From contig NC_049980.1 of the NCBI RefSeq assembly GCF_000003815.2, positions 25,628,272 to 25,688,271 on the forward strand: a stretch of 60,000 bases of DNA. The letters are read 5' to 3'. Made by a program: the position numbers and the translations under genes. Origin of the DNA: Branchiostoma floridae (taxonomy: Eukaryota > Chordata > Leptocardii > Amphioxiformes > Branchiostomatidae). How positions within the stretch are numbered: position 1 is the stretch's first letter; each line of letters begins with the position of its first letter. Under the pieces are notes generated by a model that was not told where the DNA came from, searched no databases, and worked only from the letters and a program-made list of their open reading frames with translations. This document shows positions 1 to 32,301 of the stretch, piece by piece.

Positions 1-3000
1 CGTGGGCACCGTCGGTCAGCATCCCGCACAGCCCAGTCACTGTCTGCTGCAGAGCGGCGTCACACCGGTTGGGAGGTGGGGGGTTCGCTACGCACCTGTC
101 GGATGGAGACAAGATGCCCCGAAATTATTGTTACTGGCATAATATCTTGCACCAGCCATTGATAACTAAATTTCTCACTCAGGAAGCAAAGGTAAACAAC
201 CTTAAGCATAACACAAAGGCAAATGGTCTTAAAGTAGAATAACTAGAGGCACGACAGTCATAACGTTACATTATGTGACTCAAAGATGACGGAATGCCCT
301 TGTACATTTCGACACAGTAGCTAAGATTAGAAATCCTGTTGCAACACTGTAGTGTAGGGTTAACCTATGGTTGTGACTTGTTAGTATATGTACTTACACT
401 TCTCCGTGTCCATCCACCAACCAGCTGTTGCCAAACTGCATGACGTCCGCCGCCAGTGACCCATCAGGGGTGATGAACTCATCGGCGTCGTTGCCGTTGT
501 AGTTCCCACACAGACCGCACAGCGCGTCCTGGTAGGTTTCGGGGACGGTCACCTCCACACGGTGGGAGCCGTCGTACTGCACTTTGAGGCCAAAGGTCGT
601 TTCTATGACGACATATTGGCCGCCAAACTTGATGGTGAGGTCATCGAGAGGCTGGGCGGGAAGGGTGGTGATGATTTGGTTGATCTGCAAAGAGGGGAAA
701 CATCGTTAGAGAAACATGTAGATTTTGCTATTTAAGAATGCACTTATGTTTGCTTACTGTATCACGTTTGCTTACTCAATCTATGCACAGATGTAATGAG
801 CTCTATTAGAGCAAGGAACAAGTTTGAAGTAAGTTACAAATCTATTTGCAAGAGAGCAATGTCAGCAACAGAAAGGTGTAACAAGCAAAGCCTGCCTACA
901 TAGACGGTCTTGTCTTGCTGTATGACGATGGTGCGGTTGTAGACTTCCACGGTCACTTCCGAGACGTAGCTGGTTGTGGGGTCTCCGCGCGGGTCGCTGT
1001 TGGTTATCACATGGAAGTACGGCAGGTTCCCGCTGGCGCGGCAGCTGCTGCTCAGGGTGGTGGGGCACTGGCCGCTGAAGTCATGGGCGAGGCCGTCGAA
1101 GGTGTTGTAATGCGTGACGCCAAACACGGTGCACGTGCTTCTAGCTGTTAAGTACAGTGGATGTTATAGAAGCATGAAGATGATCCAGATTCGACAAGGC
1201 AGAATCTGTTCAACACTCATAAATAAAGCCTCTGCTGTGTTATGACATTTATATCTGTGTGTAAAAGACGTGTACTTACTCCAGCAGACTTTGCCATCGC
1301 CGGTGAACCCAGGATCACACACGCACTTGTAGGAGCCGTGAGTATTGACGCAGGTGGCATTGTCATCACAGATGGCAATTCCCAGCGCACACTCATCGAT
1401 GTCGTGGGCGACCGCGGCGACGTCTTCGTCTATCAGACCGTCGCCGTCGTCATCTCTGTAGGATCGAAGCCAGGGTGGTTGCTATGCATCACTACCATTT
1501 TATTTTGCTTGATTTAACAAGTACTTACACTTACATGAGATTTAAAGATACCCATGAAAGCCAAGACTATAACGTAATGTTGTCTATGTCTACAATGGTA
1601 AGGATAAACATGTCATCGTCCTTAAAGAATCTAAGAAAAGGGGAAAGGTTAAAGCAGGTGTCTTACATTCCATTGAGTAGCTCCTCATCCACGAGCTTGT
1701 CACAGTCGTTGTCCACACCGTCACCATACGCGGTCTCGGTCATCTGACACTCACCAGAGAGCTTCGCCAAACGCAGGCCACCGGGGAAGCCAACGGAGTC
1801 ATAACTGGAGAATCCGTAGTAGAATAAAGAGAATGTGACAATAGCTGAGTCGTGCTTGATCTTGTGGGTACCGTTGGTAGCAATGTGTAGTTGCGTCGCC
1901 GACAGATCGGTACCAGGAATCACAGTCCATGTCAATGAGGAAGGCAGGCGGTTTCCATCGTAGGTTAGGCCAGCCGTTTCGGAGGTTTTTATGACAATGT
2001 TTACATAGTTGGTGTATGATGAGCCTACGGCATCGACGGTAGCGAAAGTATAGTCAGCGGCGAACTGCTCTATAGGCGGGATGTACATCATGAATGGATC
2101 AGTCTCCATCCCATCTGCATCCTGGCTTTTGCAGTACTGTAGGACCATAACGGGTTGGGAGGACGTAATCGCCTGGTAGGTGTCAGAGGGGACATCTAGC
2201 TCCCACATTTCACCCGAATTAAGCAGTCTGGGAGCATGTCCTGTGACATCTACAGTGGTGCCATCTGAAGCCGACACGATGCGGAAAATGTCCCCTGCAC
2301 GGCGTAGTGCAAGAGGAACTGTTACAAAGCGTTGTCCCCAGGTGTTGACGGGAGGGATATGCTCTACGATATGATCACAAGCTGGTACCCCATTGGGAAC
2401 CTGCACACATTTCATTCCAGACATGAGGGAAATGGGCTTATCTGACACGATTCTCGTTCCAGTTAGGTCTGAGCTGGACCTCCCTTGGCACTGCATGGCA
2501 TCAAATCTATTTATAACCACACGCACTACCCTTCCGCTAGAGTACGTCACCCCGTTACATTGTGCAGACTCTTTAAGTGTGATATCGACCACGGTACCAT
2601 CTTCAATGCCAAAAACTCCAAACTCAGAAGGCTGAAAGTACTCATAGGAAGCAACTACGTACTCAGTACCCATGACATCTATAGGGAGACCAAGAAAGCC
2701 ATCAGTTGTTGCCCGCTTCTTGTTGACGCCGTACACAATGATCTCCTTGTCGGCAGTAACAAGAATGCCTTTTCTTGCCTTTTCACTGCCAGTCAAGACG
2801 AGGGACCGTGGTAGGGTCACAACCTCCACTGCTGCGTCCGTGACCGTCAGCTGCCGTGTGTAGCTGGCATATGGAGCTGTGATTGTGACAGAGGCAGGGT
2901 CTGCACTCGCGCTGGTGATGAAGAGCTCAAGTTGTGATCCACCACCGCTGTTGTAAAGGAAACCTAGCATGAACTGAGTGCCTCTGTTGTCGGGGGTGGT

Positions 3001-3969
3001 CAGAACTTTGAAAAGAAGAAGAGCACAAACACAACCTTAGACGCCAATACCCACGATTATGATGCCGATTTAAAAGTTTTATCTTAAACGTTACCCTATT
3101 CATCTATTTGAGTAGAAACGGCCACTATGATGCATTTGCGATTGATGGTAACGCTCCAGATATAATTTTATGCTGTTCAAAATCAGAAAGTCAGTAGTGA
3201 ACATAGGCATCTTATCTAGAGCGCTCTTTGTTTATGAAATGTGCCACTTTTACAGTGATCATGTTTTTCTAAAACGCTTCCAAGGCTTGTTTTGGTACCT
3301 GCATCACAGTTGGTTCCCGCCCAGCCAGGTGCGCACAGACAGGAGTAGGTGTCTTGTTGAGTCAGGCACGTCCCTCCGTTTAGGCAAGGATTGCTCAGAC
3401 ATGGGTCAGCAGTCGGTGAACCGGTGGGGGCTTGGTTAGAAAATGGCAAAAAAATAATTTCTGACTAAAGTTATTTGACAACAAGCAAAGTATGGACGGC
3501 CTGAGTTTACAGACAGCACACACCCATCAATTCCGTACTTAATTTAGATTAGACATCAGCCAACAAACCGTTTGCACCAAGGACATATCATGTCTCCTTG
3601 GCAGAGGCAATGAGGAGGAAAGACACTCGTGAATAGTTTGTAAATAAAGCAACGGTTGTGAAAAAGAGTCTCTTTATTCTTGAGGAAACACACTGTTTAT
3701 AGTTTTACCCAGTGGACAGGCTAACTCGTCCTACTTTGCACAGAACTTCGTAGAAGAGTACGAAGTAGACACGGCATCAGTTTTTGATAATTTTCTCCAT
3801 TGTCTTGTCTGCACCTACCATATGGTACCGCCATTGCAACCCTTGCCTGCATGTCGGTGAGGTCTGCGCGGTCCACAGCCGGGAGGTCGCCATTACCCTT
3901 CGCCTCAGACAGCGGCGGGGTACAGGACACCCAAGTCACCAGGGGCAGGAGGATGATGAGGAGCTTCAT
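1..3969 (-). CDS. Gene A: secreted EGF / IgGFc-binding / cbEGF / VWD-C8 modular protein (3' end outside window)
   Basis: Coding exons (minus): 3969-3819, 3430-3299, 3005-1667, 1455-1280, 1144-900, 684-398, 95-<1; at least 808 residues, phases agree at every junction. Order: signal peptide from [10 protein letters not shown] (residues 1-16); EGF (about 60-93, CLSNPC and CLNGGTC, which fit O-glucose and O-fucose motifs); a single 1.3-kb exon resembling the IgGFc-binding N-terminal domain (about 95-510); an acidic DGVDNDCD...[11 protein letters not shown] stretch; cbEGF starting DIDEC; VWD with the hallmark [14 protein letters not shown]; and the start of a C8 domain. Proteins with this mix are secreted, often mucus- or matrix-associated, and the VWD/C8 part usually mediates disulfide-linked assembly. 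An upstream in-frame ATG exists at 4026, but 3969 gives the better signal peptide. The last exons lie beyond the left edge. The specific function is not known to me; the architecture is confident, the start less so. Confidence 0.88.
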
Positions 3970-4043
3970 CGTCGCCACGTCAAAACTGCACTTTGTGAGC
4001 AGCTTTTGTGTCATCGAATTTTTCACACAGTTTCACACACGCG

Positions 4044-4051
4044 TTACGTCA
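4044..4051 (-). promoter_or_regulatory. CRE/ATF-like site upstream of gene A
   Basis: TGACGTAA on the minus strand, about 75 bp upstream of the chosen ATG of gene A. It is a recognised CREB/ATF variant, and no TATA box is seen nearby. An 8-bp match can occur by chance, so this is only a candidate promoter element. Confidence 0.25.
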
Positions 4052-4099
4052 GTGTTTAAACAGGGGGACTATGACTATGTACCTTGAGCGAGTTCATCG

Positions 4100-4880
4100 T
4101 CAAAATAGGGGTCTTGCCAGTAACCCATGAAGAGATTTGACTTGACTTCTACTGTGCTTTACTAAATACTCTAATGATATCTGTCACAGTTTGGATGGAA
4201 TTAAATATGCTTATTGTTGTCAACTCATCTTTATTGCATAAATCATCAACTGTTCAGCAGGGGCACACTATTCAACCCTCTATGAATGTCAGCTTGTGAA
4301 AGTCTAGTACAGCGCACTGTATAAACAGGATGGTCTCAGACGGACGTGTTGAACGGTATTGCTTTCATATTGGTTATCTACCTGGTAACCTTTGGCATTT
4401 TCCAAACATTTTATTCAGCATGACGGAAGCATTAACATATCTCAGAAATCGTGGTGCTGTGTGAACGTGTATGCACGTATGATGATGATAACCTTGGACT
4501 TTGTAAGCCGTTATGGTGGTATTTGTTTAAACATTGACGTAACGCGACACTATTCTTGCAGATTTGTGAGATTAAAACGTTGAAACAAATGATTTATTTC
4601 AACAAAAGGCACGTGAAGATTTGCATATACCCTTCTTTAGTGAGGGTTCCAAACCGGGGCCCGGTCGGGCAGTTTTCGGGAACGAAAGGTTAATTTCATA
4701 GCTAGAATAGCTTTGCAGGGTCTGGCTACAAGACCAAATGTATCCATAAGAAAACTAGTGTGTTACTAGTGTAGGTGTTACGCTGTAGGTCGGTTATACC
4801 GGCTACGTAAGTGCAGATACATATAGGATGCAGCGACTAAATAGAACAAAATGAAGACAAGTGTATGTTTATGATATGGA
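4100..4880. other. Gene A/gene B intergenic stretch
   Basis: No convincing coding sequence. It lies between the 5' end of gene A and the poly(A) region of gene B. The segment near 4782-4800 (GGTTATACCGGCTA) recurs inside the foldback element near 46.92 kb, so part of this stretch is probably old mobile DNA. Confidence 0.5.
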
Positions 4881-4886
4881 TTTATT
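4881..4886 (-). terminator. Poly(A) signal of gene B
   Basis: AATAAA on the minus strand about 150 nt after the gene B stop codon (TAG at 5034-5032). Position and hexamer fit a normal 3' UTR end. Confidence 0.6.
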
Positions 4887-5031
4887 TAGTACTAAGGATA
4901 AATATATGTTACAAGGCACTCGATGTTTTGGTTACATCGGGGCCAGCATAGAGGAACAAACACAACGTTTTTGCGTACGTGGCTGTTTTAGAATGACAAA
5001 GTAATTCTTAATATGTTTTACGCCAGGTCTT

Positions 5032-19571
<14,540 letters not shown>

Positions 19572-19649
19572 TGTTGCAACACGAGATGTCTTCCTCCGAA
19601 CAGCTCTCAAAGTAACGTCGTTACTGAAGATATTAAGATGTGTGGCGTC

Positions 19650-19657
19650 TTTTATAC
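19650..19657 (-). promoter_or_regulatory. TATA box of gene B
   Basis: TATAAAAG on the minus strand within GGTATAAAAGACGCC, about 80 bp upstream of the gene B ATG (19571). A start site about 30 bp downstream would give a 5' UTR near 50 nt with no extra exon. This implies a focused, regulated promoter. Confidence 0.6.
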
Positions 19658-19699
19658 CATTTGAAGTGCTCACACCATCATATCTTTCATACATCGGAC

Positions 19700-22090
19700 C
19701 ATACCATTGTCAATTGGGTAAACTAATGATCCTTTATCAATCAAACACGAGACATAATCTGTTCTAATTGTGAATACTTTCACGGCAACAGATATTAATC
19801 ACTGACAATCAACTGTAGCAGAGTGATGTTTCTTGTTACATGATTAAAAACTTCAGAATTATTTCAAGATGTTTAAGAAAAGGTCCATCCCTATCAACTA
19901 GTAAGCATGCTCATTTATCCCCTCGTCCGTCTGCACTGATTCAGCAAAACCTGACAATTGCGCAATGAACAGGTCATGATTAAACTTGTCTCATATTGGG
20001 GTCATCGTGGCACGAACCTACGTTTTTCACGTGGCCGGCGATATTCCTACATGTGTACGTGCCTGTATTCGCGTTTGGGCAGTGTACACAACAATATCCG
20101 CCGCGGATTCTTCCGCACGGCTGATAATTTCGGCCACAGCACAAATAGCATCTGGTGGTAGACTGACATACTCTCACACCTTTGCACTCCCTGTCAAGTG
20201 GGCTGCAACGTGACAGACTGCTACTGGAGGTGAAGGAACTGAACCAAGCACTTTATTAGACGCGCACGGTCACTTGCATAAGCTTTAACAAGCTTATGGC
20301 AGCACCGACCGTAGAGAAAGATTTTCGGCAACCTCTGTCCCGTCATAGTTACGCAGAATTCTGCAACACACATCCACGTGCGGCTGTCCGAAGATTGCTA
20401 TCAATTCACTGCCGTAAACCTATCGTGTGATCGGTCATGGCCCTGGCAAATATCTCGTGTCACTGACACCAGTAGTACCTTCCCCACTGTGGTGTGTCTA
20501 ACAGGACTAACTTCCTTTTTCAGGTTTAAAGACACGCTTTTGGCGTAGACAATCAGGGATAGGTGTCACTGGGTCACCTCTATAAAATACGTTACTTGTA
20601 ATGCTGAATTCGGAATCGGTGTTGTAACGTTGCATAATGGTGAAGGGGTCAACGTTCGCAGGCATTAATCCCCAAGGCCGTATGAGGGAGGGAAGTTCAG
20701 CACCAGGGACAGGAACCAACTGCTGTGAGGGTTTCTTATGTGCATTGTTCTTACCCGATTTTTAATGGAAACAGCTGTGTGCTGGTGTATCTATCACCGT
20801 TTGTCACTTTTGAACCCTACTCCGTGCGCTAGGACGTTTGACTGGATGTAAATTCAGCATGAATCAGCATGATGTAGACTGATTTCCACATGTCTGTGAC
20901 GTTACGCCGTGTCCGGTGGCCTACCGCGTGACTGGTGACCTTCGTGAAGAAGGGATGCAGAAACCACCAGACTTTCCTTCTAGTTCAACTCAGGTCATTG
21001 ACACCATGCCATCGCCCTTCACTAACCGACAAATGTGAAGAGCGATAGCAGACATCCAAATCAGCTATCGTTACAGCAAGTACTTGTGTTCTGTCACTAC
21101 AAACCTTCTGTCCATAGGATATCATAGAATATACTGTAAGATAAAGGAGCAATGTGATATCATAAGGTGTTAAAACACGTGGCACCGTTTTACTTAGAGC
21201 GTGAGTTCGTTTCTCTGATACAGTGTCAAATCATTATTGACACATTTTATCACTTATCATAGAAAGTCAACCACCCATAGCAAATATACACAATCTATTT
21301 TATGGCCTATTCTATGGCGTTTGCACATCTCTGTAAGTGCAAACATTACAGCCGAGGAAGACCAGGGCAACAGCTTGCCTGAATTGGTATGAGAACATGT
21401 TTTTCTGTGAGATGAAACTTACAATGTAGGTTGTGTTTACAAAGTCCTCTTTTTGTAGTTGACCATGCGGCTCCTGTTACCATAATGTCAAAGTTATTAC
21501 AAATGTACATGCTTCTGTTTTGTATTCATCTTTATATCACTATTGGATCTAAGCAGACATGCTCAGGAATAGCCAATGTAATGTATGGTAGCCAAAGGAC
21601 AATATATTGTTATACAAATGTAGTTTTCGTATATCTTAAAACTAGTAAAAAGCGTCAGGGGTAAACTGGACCAGGCTCATTGATCACTTTTTATATATAA
21701 TAGAATATTAAAAAAAATCATTTACATTTATCTGACCTTAATGATATGTGTTAGCAATAGTTTAAATTAATCTGGGCTGGTAAAAGGACTTTCTATTTTT
21801 CTCAAACCATGTCAAAGTATTGTTCAGCTGCATTAAAAGGTTTCAAGTGGGTTTAAGCGAGACAGCAGGATTATGTCTTGAATACTCTTCAAACAACCAT
21901 CTGAGCATATGTGCGTATTTTGATACAGAATTGACCCCTAAGGTATATGATTGAGTCTAACTCTAATCTGGACATCCTGATAAAGTGATCTTGTCTCCAT
22001 CTTTTGACTTATGATGTTATTAATGAACAAATTGCACACACACAACAGCAGTTCTGCGGACAAAATTTAATGCTCCACATAGAAGAGAAA
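19700..22090. other. Gene B/gene C intergenic region
   Basis: About 2.4 kb with no ORF that looks like a domain or exon. It holds a 9-bp perfect hairpin (CATAAGCTT/AAGCTTATG) at 20277-20298. It becomes more AT-rich toward gene C's 3' end. Upstream control sequence of gene B must lie here, but I can only point to the TATA box. Confidence 0.5.
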
Positions 22091-22097
22091 TTATATG

Positions 22098-22103
22098 TTT
22101 ATT
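22098..22103 (-). terminator. Poly(A) signal of gene C
   Basis: AATAAA on the minus strand, about 170 nt after the TGA of gene C (22277-22275). Confidence 0.55.
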
Positions 22104-22274
22104 AGTACTGCATAATAGGAACAAGTTCCTACTATGTGCTGTACATTCTAACATGAAGATTAGGTACAACAGATTAGAGTTATAGCCTCCCTGGTGTCTT
22201 GGGTAGAATTGACTTTAAAAGTCATCACTATCTTAGGTCAGTGGTCAGTGAGGCACTGGATAGATGTTGGATTT

Positions 22275-28372
<6,098 letters not shown>

Positions 28373-28998
28373 TCTTTTTCATTATGGAGTTGACTCATAT
28401 CAGGGTAAAGTATTGTAGTAAAAGAAGGTTGAAATCTACTAACTGGTAGGCAGTGAAAAAAATCCAATATTTCAAAGAGAGTGGTTTTGGCATAGAACCC
28501 CAGATAGATCTAATCAACTTGGTAAGAAACCTTCCAAAATATGCAAAAGGATGTGACAACTACATATGATCATTAAGCAAGGAAAGGAAAAATCTTGCCT
28601 TGTTCATGCTGTTGAAGACACAGTGCTTACTGCAAGTAGTTGTCTGTAGGTCTGGGTCTGCCAAATGCTGCTTGGTCTAAAAGGGCCTTACTTTTAAACG
28701 TTTTCTAGTCAGGAAACCCGTAGTTCCATACAAATGACCCGGGTAGTACTTCAATCATTTCTGGGCCTCAATATGTTAGTACTAATATTAGTTTAAGTAG
28801 TAAAAGGTCAGAATTCTCCAGGTTGCTTCTTTATTGCTGACATTTTAATCAAAATCTTGGCCACCATTCAACAACATGTACAATAGTTTGATTTGAGTTT
28901 TTTAGACGAAATTTCTTGCATTCTTTTCTTCATTTCACATTCTGTCAATTCCATCCCTTGTTTTACACAAAGGACAAAATGATTGTCAGGTCTGTTGT

Positions 28999-29515
28999 GG
29001 ATGGTGTTCAGCACCAAGGACAGTCCTGCTTGTCTGTGTGTGGATGGTGTTCAGCACCAAGGACAGTCCTGCTTGTCTGTGTGTGGATGGTGTTCAGCAC
29101 CAAGGACAGTCCTGCTTGTCTGTGTGTGGATGGTGTTCAGCACCAAGGACAGTCCTGCTTGTCTGTGTGTGGATGGTGTTCAGCACCAAGGACAGTCCTG
29201 CTTGTCTGTGTGTGGATGGTGTTCAGAGCCAAGAACAGCTGTGTTCATATGGGTGGGTGTTGATCAGAACCAAGGACAGGTCTGTTTGTCTGTGTATAGA
29301 TGATGTTCAGTAACTGGGACAGGTATGTGTTTACATGTGTGGATGGTGTTCAGCACCAAGGACAGGTATGGTTCCTTCTGTGTACCAATCGGGTTCAGCA
29401 CCAATGGTAGCTGTGTTCATATGTGTGTGGATGTTGTTCAGCAACAAAAGTGGGTATGTCTGTCTGTGTGTGAATGGTCTTCAGTATCAGGGACAGGGTT
29501 GTCTGCTAGTGAGTG
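28999..29515. repeat. 43-bp minisatellite
   Basis: The unit begins GGATGGTGTTCAGCACCAAG and repeats exactly every 43 bp from 28999, 29042, 29085, 29128, 29171 and 29214, then continues as diverged copies to about 29515. Because 43 is not a multiple of three and the unit lacks stops, it is open in several plus-strand frames. Those ORFs are artefacts of the repeat. Confidence 0.93.
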
Positions 29516-29519
29516 AATA

Positions 29520-31480
29520 GCAGAATTAAAAGTTGAAACTTAAACGAAAAAAAGCAAGTCTTCTTCATTAAATGCATGGGAAAACTTTTAAGTAACACTT
29601 TTGCTGATCTCAGTACCAATCACGACATGGGAGCTGGACAAATTTACAAACCTCTTGTTCATCTCTGATCCAATAAATTTAAGCAATAAGCATCAAAGAG
29701 ACATTTCCTGGGTCCAGATGGTGCAGGAGTAAACACACGCAGACATGCCCTTATGTGGAGAGTAGCACTTGTATTTAGGCAAACATGTAAAACAATTTAC
29801 CAAAACAGCTACTGTTTTTGAAGTGATTGGTCAATACATCAAAAACTTTTGCGATTTGTTTAAGTTCTCAATTTGAAATAAAACATATGAGTTTTACTAA
29901 AACATTGCCATAAAAAATGTTAGCCCATATTGCAACATTAAAAAATTGCCTGTAAAGAGCAAAAAATGTACACCATTCATACTGCTTGGGTTCCTCTTGT
30001 CCCCGAGAGACGAGTCCAACCAACAGCAGCTATCCTGTCCTTCTATCCTGCTATCTTGTATCACTTCATCTATCCTGTCCCGTATCACTCATTCTGTCCT
30101 ATTTCAGTTCTTCTCTCTATCCTGTTTCACTCCATCTATCCTGCCATGTATCACTCTTTCTATCAGTCATGTATCACTCCTTCTTGTGTCCCTGTGCGAC
30201 GAGTCTCCTGACCACAGCAGCTATCCTGTCCCTGTTGTCAGCAGTCAGGTACCTTCCCTGTGCTCTCAGTTTCCTCTGCTTTAAGGTAGCAGATGAGGGT
30301 CCTGCAAGACAACATCATAACTAATGCCAATCCTTATTGCAACAATTCACAAATGCAAATTCACGATTGTTTGTTGGCTCATATTTTCAGCCTTCATGGC
30401 AAATTTTAAGCAGCCATCACCTTTTCTCTTTCTTATAACCTTTCTAGCTAAATCAAAATTTCCTTGCACTCGTGACTTTGAACACTTTTCATCATCATTA
30501 TTATCGAATATCTTAATTCCAACTAATGAATCAATAAAAACTAATGATGCATAGTAGTGGCATCTCCATAGTAGATGCTAAAAAATTTGCTTTATTCAAG
30601 AAAATTGAATAAACCTCATATGCTTCAAGTTTCTATATATCATTCCTTTATTGATATAAAGTTTAAAACAGTCCATGACAATTCTCACAACTGCTATGAG
30701 GAAGGCAAGGCACTTTTGGTAAGTTAAAAAACAATCAAAGTAGATACTTGCCTCAATTGATCTTACAGGAAGGTTTATATGTAAACCATGCGATTCACAG
30801 TTTTTAAGTCGATTTCTTACAGCTGCAGATATCAGAGCTCTGTGAGAGCATATAGTATCAGCCATTATAGCCCCTAAAACATGTACCTCCAAGATCTCTT
30901 TGGAGGCTTAAGCAACATCCAGCCTATGGGGCTGGTTGGTTGTTTGACGGGCTGGATATTGCTAGCCGCTATATGTAGATCTTCTTTGAGATTACCAAAT
31001 ACCCACAAAGTTCAATGTAAAATTATCTTTCCTCACAACGTACAACATGTGCCTTAATTGTTGGCCTATACATTTACACATACCGGACAGGGCCTACTGT
31101 TGGGCCACACAGAGTTCATCCCTTCTTAATAAATGTGGGCAAATATTTGTGTTTTACATGGCAGACACATACAGGTGTTATGAAATGCCTACCCTGCTAA
31201 CTGTAATAGTAACCTATAACAGTAGCATATTTGTACATGGGTAAGATGGAGGAGAGCCGGGGATCAATTCTGCATGACCTTCCCTTATTCAACAAGCTTT
31301 CAATCCATGTCCAAATGTTTTACACAAAAAAGAAGGTGAGGAAATAGTGGAACAAACAGAGATGGCAAGAATTCATCACAGCTTCCTTTTTTCAGCTTCT
31401 TCCTTCTTCTTACAGTTATCACCCAATACCCTTTATCCACTCTTTGCTATAATTGAACATTTGACTTGCTTAGGAATTTT
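29520..31480. other. Gene C/AKAP7-like intergenic region with pyrimidine-rich repeats
   Basis: No gene recognised. At 30003-30245 there are degenerate repeats of TATCCTGTCC and TATCACTC, bracketed by two related copies of GACGAGTC...AGCAGCTATCCTGTCC (near 30009 and 30199). Near 30910-30963 a 13-bp hairpin with one mismatch (GCAACATCCAGCC / GGCTGGATATTGC) is present. Confidence 0.6.
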
Positions 31481-31486
31481 TTTATT
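31481..31486 (-). terminator. Poly(A) signal of the AKAP7-like gene
   Basis: AATAAA on the minus strand about 180 nt after the stop codon (TGA 31666-31664). Confidence 0.5.
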
Positions 31487-31663
31487 TAAGATGTAAATAG
31501 TTGTCTTATTGATAAAAGGTAACGTTAGGTGCTCCATTAAGAAAAAGGGTTTTCCGAAATCAAAATCAGAGGTAATTTTTTCTGACTGTGTCTCTTGAAT
31601 CTATAGTTAAACATCATTATAATAAAATGATACTTCTAACACAAAGAGAATTAAGCAATTATA

Positions 31664-32301
31664 TCACTTTTTGCTCTCACTCCCATGCACTTTGGACAGG
31701 GCAGCTTCAATTACTTCTTTCACTAACTTTTCACTGAGATCTTTAAGCTGACCTTTAGACGTCGTACAGCTACTTATATCTTCACCTACATTATTGTCAC
31801 ATGTCTCTGCCTGAGATACGTCTACCTCTTGACCTTTCACATTTTCTCCTGACGGAGCTGAAAGGTCATTCTGATTTTCAATCACAGCTGAAACTCCAAC
31901 ACTGTTTCCTTCGACATTTTCAATGGGGTCTACAATATTGTCAACATTCTTTTCATTCTCTTTGTTACTTGTGTTGTTTTCAACACTCTTGCAGCTTGCC
32001 TCCTGTATGGCCTCAGTAACCAAGGCCGTGCCCAGCGACTCGCTAAGTTCTGAAACCTTAGCTTTCATCGTGTCTGTACTGAACACTTTTGCCTTGGTGT
32101 TTACAACATTTTCGTCAACTTCCAGTGCCGTCAGTGCATCTTGAATGACAGATCTAGCAATGTGGTTGCTGAGTGTGTGCAGGGCTGCCTCTGGGTTGGA
32201 TTTTGCCTGCTGTTCCAAGAGTTTGCACCCAAGTTGGAGGAGGGCCTCCCTGACTGCCCTGCTGGCAATGCTGTTTGCCACAACGTGCTCTAAGCCCAAG
32301 C
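31664..32301 (-). other. AKAP7-like C-terminal exon with four amphipathic helix repeats
   Basis: Four 17-residue segments align without gaps: VANSIASRAVREALLQL (about 666), LSNHIARSVIQDALTAL (702), LSESLGTALVTEAIQEA (744) and LSEKLVKEVIEAALSKV (847). Hydrophobic residues recur at positions 1, 5, 9, 10, 13 and 14 (A or L in place of V/I in some). This is the spacing of PKA regulatory-subunit-binding helices. The last one is in the place expected of the single vertebrate AKAP7 helix. The acidic, Asn/Ser-rich spacer between helices 3 and 4 looks disordered. Binding is inferred. Confidence 0.75.

Noticed and set aside
28916-29313. Overlapping plus-strand ORFs of 91-115 codons with Cys/Val-rich repeats
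   Set aside because: They are three frames of the same 43-bp minisatellite; no start context, splice sites or domain.
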